Shown here in pieces: positions 7,699 to 17,651 of a stretch of DNA of 64,000 nucleotides. The DNA is from Terriglobus roseus (lineage in GTDB: Bacteria; Acidobacteriota; Terriglobia; Terriglobales; Acidobacteriaceae): positions 1,488,001 to 1,552,000 of the forward strand of contig NZ_FNSD01000001.1 in NCBI RefSeq assembly GCF_900105625.1, read 5' to 3'. A program made the position numbers and the translations under genes. The notes under the pieces are model-generated. The model saw only the letters and a program-made list of their open reading frames with translations. It ran no database searches and was not told the origin of the DNA. Within the stretch, counting starts at the first letter, position 1. Every line of letters starts with the position of its first letter.

Positions 7699-8745
7699 GT
7701 GATGACTCTTCTCGATCACCTTCGCGGCCATGCTGACCCGAACGCACCGCACCTTGTCTCCGTCACGCCCTCTGCGGCGATGCCGGATGGTGTTGTTGAC
7801 CTGCGCGGAACGCACCTTGGCGGCACCCTTCAGCCGCTGATCACCATCGGCGAAACGCCCGCGGCGACCACACTCACATCGTCGACCCGCGTGACGGTGC
7901 GAGTCCCGGACGGCGCGATCTCAGGGGACGTCACGCTGCGGCTCGGCGAGAGCCATTCGAACACCCTGCCGCTGCGTGTGGCCGTGCCCATCGCAGACAA
8001 TCTTCATCCGATCGCGAATCCGGCGATCGACGGTGAGGGCAATGTCTACGCAACCTTCTCCGGCTCCCGCGGGCAGGAAGTTCCTGTTTCCATCTTCCGT
8101 ATCGACCGCGAGTTCAGTATGCGCGCCTTCGTGCGCGGCCTGCCCAACGCCAGCGGCCTGGCCTTTGGCCCAGACGGCTATCTCTACTGCTCTTCGCGCG
8201 CGGAGGGTACGGTCTACCGGATCAGCCCGGACGGCGCGATGGCACAGTGGGCAGAGGGCATGGGTGTCGCCACCGGCCTGGCCTTTGACGACGATGGCAA
8301 CTGCTACGTGGGCGATCGCAGCGGCACCATCTTCAAGCTGAACACGCAGGGCGCAGTCTTCGTCTTCGCGACGCTGGAGCCCTCTGTTTCGGCCTATCAC
8401 CTCGCCTTCACCGGCGACGGCACACTCCTCGTCACTGGCCCCACAACCAGCAGCAACGAGGCCATCCACGCCATCTCGCCCGAGGGGGAAGTCAGCGTCT
8501 GGTATCGCGGCCTGGGCCGTCCGCAGGGCATGGCCGTCGACATGGACGACAACGTCTACGTCGCCGCTTCCCTGCACGGTGAGCGAGGCATCATCCGCAT
8601 CACACCGCAGAAGGAAGCTTCCGTTGCCATCAGCGGCAGCGGCCTCGTGGGGCTGGCGTTCACCGACGACAACGCTGTAGTTCTCGCCACGACCAGCGGA
8701 CTTTATACCGTGGAGATGGATGTTGAGGGACGCTTGAGCCGCTAA
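7699..8745 (+). CDS. IPT/TIG-like domain plus NHL/SMP-30-type beta-propeller protein
   Basis: 348 residues. The N-terminal third (residues about 20-95, with VTPSAAMPDGVVDLRGTHL) reads as an IPT/TIG immunoglobulin-like domain. The rest has repeated NHL/gluconolactonase-like blades: ASGLAFGPDGYLYCSS, ATGLAFDDDGNCYVGD, PQGMAVDMDDNVYVAA, LVGLAFTDDNAVVLAT. No signal peptide is visible, so it is probably cytoplasmic. The start is GTG 7699 or the adjoining ATG 7702, with GAAAGG just upstream. Substrate unknown; it could be a lactonase or simply a binding propeller. Confidence 0.75.
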   Translation: MMTLLDHLRGHADPNAPHLVSVTPSAAMPDGVVDLRGTHLGGTLQPLITIGETPAATTLTSSTRVTVRVPDGAISGDVTLRLGESHSNTLPLRVAVPIADNLHPIANPAIDGEGNVYATFSGSRGQEVPVSIFRIDREFSMRAFVRGLPNASGLAFGPDGYLYCSSRAEGTVYRISPDGAMAQWAEGMGVATGLAFDDDGNCYVGDRSGTIFKLNTQGAVFVFATLEPSVSAYHLAFTGDGTLLVTGPTTSSNEAIHAISPEGEVSVWYRGLGRPQGMAVDMDDNVYVAASLHGERGIIRITPQKEASVAISGSGLVGLAFTDDNAVVLATTSGLYTVEMDVEGRLSR

Positions 8746-8772
8746 GGCCGCAGCGTGCATCGTAAGACCATC

Positions 8773-10017
8773 ATGATCGCTGAAATTATCGCCGTCGGCA
8801 GCGAGATGCTGACGCCCTTCCGGCAAGACACCAACTCCCTCGCACTCACGGCCGAACTCAACAAGCTCGGCGTCTCTGTTGCGTTCAAGACCATCCTCGG
8901 CGACTCCATGGAGCAATTGACCGAGTGCGCGCGCATCGCGCTCCACCGCGCCGACATCGTCATCTTCTCCGGCGGCCTTGGTCCCACCGAAGACGACCTG
9001 ACGCGCGAAGCTGTCGCTGCGGCGCTGGGTGTTGGCCTGACGCGCAATGAGACCGTGGTCGACGCATTGAAGGCGCGCTTCGCCAAGCGTGGCATCGCCA
9101 TCCAGGCCATCAACTTCAAGCAGGGCGATGTCATCGACGGCGCAGAGCTGCTGCCCAACGCAAACGGTACCGCGCCCGGCCAGTGGATCGCCACAGAATA
9201 CGAGGGCAAGCCACGCTACATCGTGCTGCTGCCTGGGCCGCCGAAGGAACTCACCGCGCTCTATGCCGACCAGGTGAAGCAGCGGCTGCAACGTGTCGTT
9301 CCACAGCAGCACATCGCCATCGGACAATTGCGCATGGCCGTCGTGCCGGAGAGCGAAGTCGACGCGCGCACCTCCCCGATCTACATGCAGTTCACCGACG
9401 TGCAGACAACGATCCTGAGCACACAGGGCGAGATCCAGCTCCACTTCGCCTGTGCGAAGCCAACGCTGGAAGAAGCACAGGCTCGCGTCGATGAAGTGCT
9501 GTCACTCTGCGAGCAGGAAATGATGGACTTCGTCTTTTCGGCTGATGGGGAGTCACTGGAGCAGGTCGTGCTGCTGATGATGGGCATGCGACACCTGACG
9601 CTCGCCACGGCCGAAAGCTGCACGGGCGGCCTGATCGCGCAACGGCTCACGGCTATCCCTGGTTCCTCGCGCTCATTTCTCGGCGGCGTTGTGGTGTATG
9701 CAGACGCTCTCAAGACAGCACTCGTCGACGTCCCCAAGCCATTGATTCAGCAACACGGCGCAGTCAGTGAAGAGGTCGCGCGTGCACTGGCCGAAGGCAT
9801 CCGCATACGTACCGGCGCAGACCTGGGCATTGGCGTCACCGGCATCGCAGGCCCTGGCGGTGCGACCCTCAACAAGCCCGTGGGCCGCGTTTACCTTGCA
9901 CTTGCCGATGCCAACGGTACAGAGGTCCGCGAACTCAACCTGATGGGCGACCGCGAACGGGTTCGCTGGTTCACCTCGCAACACGCTCTGAGCCTGCTGC
10001 GTCACAAGCTGCTGTAG
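8773..10017 (+). CDS. cinA: CinA-like protein (molybdopterin-binding domain plus PncC amidase)
   Basis: Two domains. An N-terminal MoCF-biosynthesis-like domain (VGSEML, FSGGLGPTEDDLTREAVA) carries ADP-ribose pyrophosphatase activity in characterised relatives. A C-terminal PncC domain (TLATAESCTGGLIAQRLT, GVTGIAGPGG, VGRVYLAL) is a nicotinamide mononucleotide deamidase. Together they recycle pyridine nucleotide. At 414 residues the length is normal. The ATG at 8773 is preferred to the GTG at 8755 because MIAEIIAVGSEML is the family N-terminus. Confidence 0.93.
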   Translation: MIAEIIAVGSEMLTPFRQDTNSLALTAELNKLGVSVAFKTILGDSMEQLTECARIALHRADIVIFSGGLGPTEDDLTREAVAAALGVGLTRNETVVDALKARFAKRGIAIQAINFKQGDVIDGAELLPNANGTAPGQWIATEYEGKPRYIVLLPGPPKELTALYADQVKQRLQRVVPQQHIAIGQLRMAVVPESEVDARTSPIYMQFTDVQTTILSTQGEIQLHFACAKPTLEEAQARVDEVLSLCEQEMMDFVFSADGESLEQVVLLMMGMRHLTLATAESCTGGLIAQRLTAIPGSSRSFLGGVVVYADALKTALVDVPKPLIQQHGAVSEEVARALAEGIRIRTGADLGIGVTGIAGPGGATLNKPVGRVYLALADANGTEVRELNLMGDRERVRWFTSQHALSLLRHKLL

Positions 10018-10045
10018 CCACACGCTGATAGACTCAAGGTCCGCT

Positions 10046-10678
10046 ATGACTCCTCTTCTTCTCTGGATCATCACGCTCGCCGTCGCCTACCTCATCGGGT
10101 CCATTCCGACGGGATATCTTCTTGTCCGGACCTTTCGCAATGAGGACATCCGCGAGACCGGCTCCGGCAACATTGGAGCGACCAACGTCGCTCGTTCCGG
10201 TGCCAAAGGTCTCGGCATTGCAACTCTCGTGCTCGATGCACTGAAGGGCGCGTTGGCCGTCGTGATCGCACAGCATATGGCTCAGGCGACCGGCTTCCCC
10301 AACGGCTACAGTCTCGAAGCGGTTGCCGGCCTGTTCGCCGTACTCGGCCACGTCTTCCCCGTCTGGCTTGGTTTCCGCGGCGGCAAGGGTGTTGCGACTG
10401 CAGCGGGTGTCTTCGCTGCCATGATGCCGCTCACAACGCTCATCTGCGTCGGGATTTTCGCTGTCGTATTCATGCTCACGCGTTATGTATCCCTGGCGTC
10501 CATCGTCGGCGCGATATCCCTTGCAGTGCTTTGCATTGTGTTCGACTCGCGACGACAGCCGATCGTAGACCTCGTCTATCTGGCGATGCCTGTACTGGTG
10601 ATCGCGAAGCACCATGGGAACATCAGCCGGTTGCTCGCACACACAGAACCGAAATTTGGGACGAAGCCTACAGCATGA
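10046..10678 (+). CDS. plsY: Acyl-phosphate:glycerol-3-phosphate acyltransferase PlsY
   Basis: Polytopic inner-membrane enzyme that acylates glycerol-3-phosphate with acyl-phosphate, the first step of phospholipid synthesis. All three family motifs are visible: SIPTGYLL at the first helix, GSGNIGATNVARSGAKG, and GFRGGKGVATAAGV. At 210 residues with about five hydrophobic segments the size is usual. The stop overlaps the gpsA start (ATGA at 10675-10678), so the glycerol-3-phosphate producer and consumer are translationally coupled. Confidence 0.95.
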   Translation: MTPLLLWIITLAVAYLIGSIPTGYLLVRTFRNEDIRETGSGNIGATNVARSGAKGLGIATLVLDALKGALAVVIAQHMAQATGFPNGYSLEAVAGLFAVLGHVFPVWLGFRGGKGVATAAGVFAAMMPLTTLICVGIFAVVFMLTRYVSLASIVGAISLAVLCIVFDSRRQPIVDLVYLAMPVLVIAKHHGNISRLLAHTEPKFGTKPTA

Positions 10679-11676
10679 GCCGCATCGCAGTTCTGGGAGC
10701 AGGTGCTTGGGGAACGGCGCTGGCCTTGTCGCTGGCACGTCAGGGCCGTCACAGCGTTACCCTGTGGGCGCACACGCCTGCGCATGCGGAAGCGATGCAG
10801 CAAACCGGCGAGAACGCGAAGTTTCTTCCCGGCTTCCCCCTGCCGGCAGATCTCGCAGTCACAGCTTCACTCTCTGCCGCAGTGGATACGGCCGATGTGC
10901 TGTTGGCCGTGACGCCGTCGGAGTACATGGGACAAACCATCGCTACCATCGCTCCGCAGCTGCGTCCCGGGCACGTCTTTGTCTCTGCCGCAAAGGGCAT
11001 CCAGGACGGAACCTATCACCGCATGAGTGAGGTGGTCGCCGCCGCCTCTCCCGTCCGCTTCGCCACACTGGGTGGACCGTCGTTCGCGCGTGAGGTTGCG
11101 GCTGCACTGCCGACGGCGATCACACTCGCCACACGTCATACCGATGTTGCGCTCGCCTTACAGCGTGACTTCTCCTCGGAGTCGCTTCGCGTTTACACCA
11201 ACGACGATGTCGTCGGTGTCGAGCTCGGTGGTGCGCTCAAGAACGTCATTGCACTTGCAGCCGGCGTGGTGGATGGCCTGCAACTGGGCAGCAATGCATC
11301 GGCTGCTCTCATCACGCGCGGCATGGCTGAGATCACGCGTCTCGCGGTTGCCTGTGGCGGCCGTCCGGAGACGATGGCTGGTCTGGCCGGTTACGGTGAC
11401 CTGGTGCTCACGTGCACTGGTTCGCTTTCGCGCAACCGTACCGTTGGCGTGGAGCTGGGACGCGGGCGCAAGCTGCCGGAGATCCTGGCGAGTCTGAACG
11501 GCAAGGTTGCGGAGGGCGTTCGATGCACCGGTGCCGCACTTGGCCTCGCGCAGCGTCATGGTATCGAGATGCCAATCACGAGTGAGATGTACGGCATCCT
11601 GCATGGTGATCGATCGCCCGTCGACGCGATCAGGGCGCTGATGACACGTCCCGGACGCGACGAGTCTGTCGGGTAG
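10675..11676 (+). CDS. gpsA: Glycerol-3-phosphate dehydrogenase [NAD(P)+]
   Basis: Reduces dihydroxyacetone phosphate to sn-glycerol-3-phosphate for PlsY. It has an N-terminal dinucleotide fold (VLGAGAWGTALA), SAAKGIQ, LGGPSFAREVA, the catalytic-Lys region GGALKNVIALAAG and the C-terminal GYGDLVLTC. It is 333 residues long. The frame is open upstream to 10531, but the ATG at 10675 overlaps the plsY stop and gives the family N-terminus (MSRIAVLGAGAWG). Confidence 0.96.
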   Translation: MSRIAVLGAGAWGTALALSLARQGRHSVTLWAHTPAHAEAMQQTGENAKFLPGFPLPADLAVTASLSAAVDTADVLLAVTPSEYMGQTIATIAPQLRPGHVFVSAAKGIQDGTYHRMSEVVAAASPVRFATLGGPSFAREVAAALPTAITLATRHTDVALALQRDFSSESLRVYTNDDVVGVELGGALKNVIALAAGVVDGLQLGSNASAALITRGMAEITRLAVACGGRPETMAGLAGYGDLVLTCTGSLSRNRTVGVELGRGRKLPEILASLNGKVAEGVRCTGAALGLAQRHGIEMPITSEMYGILHGDRSPVDAIRALMTRPGRDESVG

Positions 11677-11899
11677 CATTCTTTCACTTTGGGTTCTAAG
11701 CGATTTGTCCATCCCCCGAAAGTTTTCTTGAGAAAAGCAACCAGAAGCGAAGAAAAATCGTCACCGGCAATCCTTTCGCTGGTAGACTACCGCGCTCGAC
11801 ATGATTGCATCCCTTGTATTGAGACGGAGACGCCTGCGCTGCAAGTGCGCGCCGGAGCGGACCGTCATTTAGGAATGATCGAAAGATCACGAGGGAATC

Positions 11900-13498
11900 A
11901 TGAATCGTATGGGAAACAAGGCAATTCAGTTTGGCGCAGCAGCGCTGTTGACCAGTGCACTCGCTTGCGGTGCTTTTGCGCATGCGCAGGAACTGAATCC
12001 CACGGCAGATCCGCAGACGCGTACTGGTGTTCAAAATGGCGGCAAGCCGGTCGGTGAGCTGAACGGCGTGCCGCTTTATCGCGTCAATGTGGTCCGTCGT
12101 GACCTGGACGCTGTGAACTACCTGCATCGCAGCGGCTCGACCAAACTCGCTTTCGCCGGTACGCCCCTGTTGCCGAATGCCAAGGGTGAAGCAAAGGTCG
12201 ACAGCGGCAAGGGCCGCATCAACATCGAAGTCAAGTTGAAGGGACTGACACCCGCCAACGGATTCGGACCGGAATACCTGACCTATGTGCTTTGGGCCAT
12301 TACGCCAGACGGTGCACCGCAGAACCTCGGCGAAGTGCTTCCGACCGGTGGCGACCACACCGTCGACATGCAGGTCACAAGCAATCTGCAATCCTTCGGC
12401 ATGATTGTTACGGCAGAGCCTTACTTTGCCGTGAAGGTTCCCAGCGACGTTGTCGTGATGGAGAACCACATCATCGAAGACAAGACGAATGGCGTCCTTG
12501 AAAAGGTCAATGCAAAGTACACTCTGCTGCCCAAGGGTCTGTATGCACAGACGGAAGGTTCGAAGACCGTTTTCCGTCCGGTAACGCGCAATGAGCACAG
12601 CCCGCTTGAACTCTATGAGGCACATAATGCCTACCAGATTGCCTTGATGGCCGGTGCAGATAAGTACGCGCCAGACATCATTGCCCAGGTCAAGACCTCG
12701 CTGCAGAACGCGGATGACATGGATCAGAGCAAGCACCGCGACGAGAAGATGGAAATCACCATGGCTCGCGAGGCTGTGCAGCGCTCGGAAGATGCGCGCG
12801 TCAGCACCCTTCGCAAGAAGGAGCAGGAGCGTTCGCTGGCAGAAGTAAACGCACGTAAGGATGCGCAGCTGCAGGCACAGGCTTCGCAGATGGAAGCACA
12901 GCAGTCCGCACTGGCTGCAGAACGCGCCAAGGCTGCGGCTGATCGTGAAGCAGCAGAGCGTGCTCGCGCGGAAGCGGCAGCAGCCGATGCTAACGCAAAT
13001 GCCGCTGCAGCCGATGCAAAGGCAGCCGCCGCGCAGCAGTCGGTGAAGGCCATGCGCGAGAGACTTCGCGCACAGCTCAATGCCGTTCTGGCAACGCAGG
13101 AGACAGCTCGCGGTCTTGTCGTGACACTGGGCGATGTGCTTTTCGACACCGGTAAGAGCGCTCTCAAGCAGAACGCGCAGATCTCCCTGGCGAAAGTCTC
13201 GGCCATCCTGATGCAGTACCCCGACCTGAAGCTGCAGATCGACGGCTACACGGACTCCGTGGGCAGCGACGAGCTTAACCTGAAGTTGAGCCAGAGCCGT
13301 GCTGATTCCACCCGCGCCTTCCTCGTCAACAACGGTGTCAGCCCTGCGAACGTTACTTCGATGGGTTTCGGCAAGTCGAACCCCGTGGCTGACAACAGCA
13401 CTGCTGCCGGCAAGGCGCAAAATCGCCGTGTGGAGATGGTCGTCTCCGGCCCATCCATCGGCGTGACGACACAGGCTGAGCCGAGTCCGGTTCAGTAA
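11900..13498 (+). CDS. OmpA-family cell-envelope protein with coiled coil
   Basis: 532 residues: a signal peptide (about 1-29, ending AFAHAQE), a large beta-type domain of unknown function (about 30-265), a highly charged Ala/Glu/Arg coiled coil (about 277-395) and a C-terminal OmpA peptidoglycan-binding domain (about 407-520) with DVLFDTGKSALK, IDGYTDSVGSDELN and NRRVEMVV. It probably links the outer membrane to peptidoglycan or spans the periplasm. It is monocistronic, with a 220-base spacer upstream and a strong hairpin terminator downstream. Confidence 0.88.
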   Translation: MNRMGNKAIQFGAAALLTSALACGAFAHAQELNPTADPQTRTGVQNGGKPVGELNGVPLYRVNVVRRDLDAVNYLHRSGSTKLAFAGTPLLPNAKGEAKVDSGKGRINIEVKLKGLTPANGFGPEYLTYVLWAITPDGAPQNLGEVLPTGGDHTVDMQVTSNLQSFGMIVTAEPYFAVKVPSDVVVMENHIIEDKTNGVLEKVNAKYTLLPKGLYAQTEGSKTVFRPVTRNEHSPLELYEAHNAYQIALMAGADKYAPDIIAQVKTSLQNADDMDQSKHRDEKMEITMAREAVQRSEDARVSTLRKKEQERSLAEVNARKDAQLQAQASQMEAQQSALAAERAKAAADREAAERARAEAAAADANANAAAADAKAAAAQQSVKAMRERLRAQLNAVLATQETARGLVVTLGDVLFDTGKSALKQNAQISLAKVSAILMQYPDLKLQIDGYTDSVGSDELNLKLSQSRADSTRAFLVNNGVSPANVTSMGFGKSNPVADNSTAAGKAQNRRVEMVVSGPSIGVTTQAEPSPVQ

Positions 13499-13523
13499 CA
13501 ACAAGCCACCCACCACAATGCAT

Positions 13524-13557
13524 GCAACACAGGGCTGCTTCGGCAGCCCTGTGTTGC
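13524..13557 (+). terminator. Strong stem-loop terminator after the OmpA-family gene
   Basis: A perfect 15-bp stem, gcaacacagggctgc against gcagccctgtgttgc, closed by a TTCG tetraloop. Only a short T-run (gtttgg) follows, so termination may be partly Rho-dependent, but the hairpin is too regular to be chance. Confidence 0.75.
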
Positions 13558-13681
13558 GTTTGGAGATGTTGCGTCTGGAGACGCTTCGTCTCGGATGCCT
13601 GTTGCGCATTGGTCACTCACGGTGACTTCCTTTCGTTACGATGAAAGAAAGCCAATTCCAACGAGTCACACCGAGGAGAAC

Positions 13682-14458
13682 ATGGGCATCAGCATCGCGG
13701 GAAAGATCGCATTCATCACCGGCGCCAGCGCAGGCATCGGCAAATCGACAGCATTGGCGCTTGCCGCGGCGGGTGCAAAGCTGCTGCTATGCGCGCGCAC
13801 GACGGATGCTCTCGACGCGATGCGTGACGAACTAAAGGCAGCGGGCGCTGCAGATGTCCATACTCTCGCGCTCGATGTAACCCGGCGCGCCGACGTCGCC
13901 AGCGCGATCGCTTCTCTGCCCGCCGAGTGGCAATCCATCGAGATTCTCGTGAACAACGCGGGCCTAGCGCGCGGCCTGGAAAAGATCTATCTGGATGACA
14001 TCGAAAACTGGGAAGAGATGATCGATACCAACATGAAGGGCTTGCTGTATGTCACGCGTGCGGTCCTCCCTGGCATGGTGACACGTAATGCAGGCCACGT
14101 CATCAACCTGGGATCGACGGCCGGCTGGACCGCCTATGCCGGCGGCGCAGTCTACTGCGCTACAAAAGCCGCGGAGAAAATCCTGAGCGAGGGCATGCGA
14201 ATTGACCTGCTCGGAACCGCAGTCCGCGTGACGAGTGTCGATCCCGGCATGGTGGAGACCCGCTTCAGCGAGATCCGCTTCGGCGGCGACAAAGAGCGTG
14301 CAGCGAAGGTCTACGCCAACACCACACCGCTCACGCCCGACGACGTCGCCGATGCGATCCTGTGGGCTGTCACACGCCCCGCGCACGTCAATGTGTCGTC
14401 TGTCCTACTTACTTCGATCGATCAGGCTAATGCTGTAACGATCCATCGCCGAACCTAG
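13682..14458 (+). CDS. Short-chain dehydrogenase/reductase (YdfG-like)
   Basis: Classical SDR of 258 residues: cofactor motif TGASAGIGKS, structural NNAGLARG, catalytic Ser in NLGSTAG, and the YCATK pair (Tyr and Lys of YxxxK). RTTDAL after the second strand is compatible with NADP. The C-terminal LLTSIDQAN resembles YdfG (3-hydroxy acid/serine dehydrogenase), but substrate is not certain. The ATG at 13682 is fixed by GAGGAGAA just upstream; upstream in-frame codons are non-coding. Confidence 0.88.
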   Translation: MGISIAGKIAFITGASAGIGKSTALALAAAGAKLLLCARTTDALDAMRDELKAAGAADVHTLALDVTRRADVASAIASLPAEWQSIEILVNNAGLARGLEKIYLDDIENWEEMIDTNMKGLLYVTRAVLPGMVTRNAGHVINLGSTAGWTAYAGGAVYCATKAAEKILSEGMRIDLLGTAVRVTSVDPGMVETRFSEIRFGGDKERAAKVYANTTPLTPDDVADAILWAVTRPAHVNVSSVLLTSIDQANAVTIHRRT

Positions 14459-14500
14459 TCATTTGAATGTCACAGACTCGCCCGCTGCATTCAAATACCT

Positions 14501-17500
14501 GTGCAGCGGGATATTCTTATGCTCATGAACCGCAAGCGGCGCCCGTCGCACCCTCTCGCTATGCCCGTTGCACGTTTCTCTGCATTGTCGCTTGTCTGCG
14601 TGGCCACGTCCGGCGCCGCACTGGCTCAGGGCGCGAACGCTTCCCTGTCGGGCATTGTGCAGGACGCTACCGGAGCCCACGTTGCCCATGCCCGTGTGAC
14701 CGTAGTCGAACAGGGGAAGAACGCCCGGCGCACAGCCGAGTCCAACGATGCCGGTCTATATGTTCTGCCGCAGTTGCCCGCAGGCCAGTATGTCGTCTCG
14801 GTCGATGCACCTGGCTTCGCGACAGCACAACGGAACCTGATGCTGACGGTTGGCGAGCACGCCGATCTGGACGTGAGAGTTCAGATCCAGGCGACAGCCG
14901 ACGTCACCGTGGAAACCAGCGAGACCGTCGTGGAGCGCGAAGATCCCTCGCTGTCCACCGTGACGGGTGAACGATCGATCCGGCAACTGCCGTTGAACGG
15001 TCGCGACGTGACGCAGCTCGCACTGCTGAGCCCCGGCGTCGTGCCTATGCGCCGCGGCAACCCCGACTCACAAGGCCTTGGCCGGCAGATCTCCATCTCC
15101 GGGCGCCGGACCAACCAGGTGGAGTTCCTGCTGGATGGCACCGACGTGAATGACGCCTATAACAACACGCCTGGTGGAGCATCCGGCGTCATTCTGGGCG
15201 TGGATTCTATCGCGCAGTTCCGCGTATTGGTGAATGGCTACGGGGCCGAGTTCGGACGGACCGGCGGCGGTGTAATCGACCAGATCACACGCAGCGGATC
15301 GAACCGGCTGCACGGCAGCGCCTTCGAGTTTGTGCGCAACTCCGCAATGGACACAAAGAATTACTTCGACAGCGCAACGCAGCCCATTCCGCACTTCACG
15401 CGCAACCAGTTCGGCGGCGCGCTCGGCGGTCCCGTCGGCCACGGCAAGACCTTCTACTTCGGCAACTACGAAGGTATTCGACAGGCGTTGGGAACGACGA
15501 CGAGCGCCATCGTCCCCAACGCGGCAAGCCGCGCCAGGGGGGTTGCTGCGGTGCAGCCCTACCTCGCCATCATCCCGACGGCAAACGGCGTGGACTATGG
15601 AGACGGCACTGCGGCGTATGTCTCCACCAGCAATGCCACGCTGCAGGAAGACTTCGCCATCGGTCGCATGGATCGCACGCTCTCCGACCGCACTTCCATC
15701 TTCGGGCGCTACCAGTTCGACAACGCGAACGTGTACACGCCGGACAATCTGCAGATCTCGCGCGCGCATAATCGCTCGCGCGCGCAGTACGTGACCGCGC
15801 AGATGACGCATAGCTTCTCACCCCGCCTGGTGAACCAGACGCGCGTGGCTTACAACCGCAGTTACTACACACTGCAGTACGACATCACGAAGACGATCGA
15901 TCCGTCACTGTCCTTTGTGCCGGGTCGTCCCTTTGGCTCCATCAGCATTACCGGCGGCCCCATGATCGGCCCCATGCGCTTCGGCCCAAATGTGAACGCC
16001 CTGAACCTGTTTGAAGGCAACGACGACCTCACGCTGACCCTGGGCCGGCATACCCTTGCCTTCGGCGTGGATGAGAAGCAGATCATTTTTCCGCAGGAGT
16101 CGGCACAGTCGCAGAACGGCTTCTACCAGTTCAACTCGGTCGCGCTCTTCCTCGCCGGCACCGCTTCGTCCGTTGAGATTGCACTACCCGGCTCCAACCC
16201 ACAGCGCAAGTGGCGCCAGCACATGGATTCCGCCTACATCACCGACACCTGGCGCGCCACGGACGCGCTCAGCATCACGGGCGGTCTTCGCTATGAACGC
16301 ACGTCCGTACCCAACGAAGTCAACGGGCTGCAGGCGAACGTTCGCAATGTTCTTACCGATACCGCAGACACCGTCGGTCCGATGTACACCAACCCAAGCA
16401 ACCTGAACTTCGCTCCGCGACTTGGCTTCGCGTACTCCCCGCGCAAAGCAAGCAACACCAGTGTTCGCGGTGCCTTCGGTGTGTACTTCGATCCGCTGTG
16501 GACAGACTTCTACCTGAACGCAGGCAGCCGTCAGCCGCCCTTCTACACGATTGGCGGAGTAAAGACCGGCACGCCCATCACCTTCCCCAATACCGTCATC
16601 ACCAGCAGCAACTTCAGCCTGGGCCGTATCGACGTGGTGCAGTACAACCCTGCCAGCCCGTACGTCATGCAGTGGAACCTGAGCGTGCAGCAGCAGCTTG
16701 CCAAGGGTGCCGTGCTGACCATTGCCTACGACGCCAACCGCGGCGTGCATGACCAGCGCATTACCGACGAGAACCAGGCCATCCCGCAGATCGTCAACGG
16801 CCGCAAGTTCTTCCCCACTACCTCCGTCGTGCGCAACCCGAACTTCACGTCGATTCGCTACAAGAAGACCGACGGCCTCTCCAGCGTGAACGCTCTGCAG
16901 GCCACGCTGAGCTGGCAGTTCCACGACATCCTGCAGATGCGCTCGACCTACATCTGGCAGAAGAGCATCGACACCAGCTCACTCGTCTCCGCACAGGGCA
17001 GCGAAAACGACATCACGCAGGATCCCGACAGCCTCCGTGCGGAAAAGGGCCTCTCCAACTACGACCTGCGCAACTACTCCAGCAACTCCATCACGTCGAA
17101 CCTGCCGAACCTTGGTGGCCCCGGCTGGCTTGGCAAGGGGTGGTCGCTCAACGGCATCGCGCTCTTCAGCTCAGGCGCCCCCTTCTCCGCACTCATCAGC
17201 TTCGACAACGCACGCGCACGCATCGGCACAGGCCCCTCGCAGGAACGGCCCGACCTCTTCCCGGGCCGCAGCTCCAATCCCATCAAGGGTGGCCCCGTGC
17301 AGTACTTCGACCCCACCGCCTTCGCGCTGCCCACCCCCGGCTTCTTCGGCAACCTGGGCCGCAACACCATGATCGGCCCCGGCCTGGTTTCGATCGATGG
17401 TGCGCTGAACAAGTCCTTCGCCTTCGGCGAACGTGCGCGCCTGCAACTGCGCGGCGAGGTCTTCAACATTCCCAATCGGCCAAACTTCGGAATCCCCAGT

Positions 17501-17611
17501 CAGCGTAATGTCTTCGCCACCGGCGGAGCACGCGTCGGTAGCGCGGGCGTCATTACCAGCACGCTCACCAGCTCACGCCAGATCCAGCTCGGCGCGCGCT
17601 TCGAGTTTTAA
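14501..17611 (+). CDS. Oar-like TonB-dependent outer-membrane receptor with carboxypeptidase-regulatory domain
   Basis: 1036 residues. A signal peptide (to about residue 43, GAALAQGAN) is followed by a carboxypeptidase-regulatory-like domain (about 45-130, SGIVQDATGAHVAHARVTV), a plug (about 150-260, RQLPLNGRDVTQL, ISGRRTNQVEFLLDGTDVND) and a long beta-barrel ending in the aromatic C-terminal strand (QLGARFEF) typical of outer-membrane insertion. This architecture is greatly expanded in Acidobacteria. Substrate is unknown and no TonB/ExbBD lies nearby. The start is GTG 14501 or ATG 14519/14525; MNRKRR at 14525 would give a tidier signal peptide. Confidence 0.9.
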   Translation: MQRDILMLMNRKRRPSHPLAMPVARFSALSLVCVATSGAALAQGANASLSGIVQDATGAHVAHARVTVVEQGKNARRTAESNDAGLYVLPQLPAGQYVVSVDAPGFATAQRNLMLTVGEHADLDVRVQIQATADVTVETSETVVEREDPSLSTVTGERSIRQLPLNGRDVTQLALLSPGVVPMRRGNPDSQGLGRQISISGRRTNQVEFLLDGTDVNDAYNNTPGGASGVILGVDSIAQFRVLVNGYGAEFGRTGGGVIDQITRSGSNRLHGSAFEFVRNSAMDTKNYFDSATQPIPHFTRNQFGGALGGPVGHGKTFYFGNYEGIRQALGTTTSAIVPNAASRARGVAAVQPYLAIIPTANGVDYGDGTAAYVSTSNATLQEDFAIGRMDRTLSDRTSIFGRYQFDNANVYTPDNLQISRAHNRSRAQYVTAQMTHSFSPRLVNQTRVAYNRSYYTLQYDITKTIDPSLSFVPGRPFGSISITGGPMIGPMRFGPNVNALNLFEGNDDLTLTLGRHTLAFGVDEKQIIFPQESAQSQNGFYQFNSVALFLAGTASSVEIALPGSNPQRKWRQHMDSAYITDTWRATDALSITGGLRYERTSVPNEVNGLQANVRNVLTDTADTVGPMYTNPSNLNFAPRLGFAYSPRKASNTSVRGAFGVYFDPLWTDFYLNAGSRQPPFYTIGGVKTGTPITFPNTVITSSNFSLGRIDVVQYNPASPYVMQWNLSVQQQLAKGAVLTIAYDANRGVHDQRITDENQAIPQIVNGRKFFPTTSVVRNPNFTSIRYKKTDGLSSVNALQATLSWQFHDILQMRSTYIWQKSIDTSSLVSAQGSENDITQDPDSLRAEKGLSNYDLRNYSSNSITSNLPNLGGPGWLGKGWSLNGIALFSSGAPFSALISFDNARARIGTGPSQERPDLFPGRSSNPIKGGPVQYFDPTAFALPTPGFFGNLGRNTMIGPGLVSIDGALNKSFAFGERARLQLRGEVFNIPNRPNFGIPSQRNVFATGGARVGSAGVITSTLTSSRQIQLGARFEF

Positions 17612-17651
17612 GCAACGGAACGTTCCCCGCCCGTCGAGCATCAGAGAAGAT

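Noticed and set aside
11696-13609. 637-codon minus-strand open frame opposite the OmpA-family gene
   Set aside because: Antisense shadow with Cys/His/Arg-rich nonsense content, crossing the terminator hairpin.
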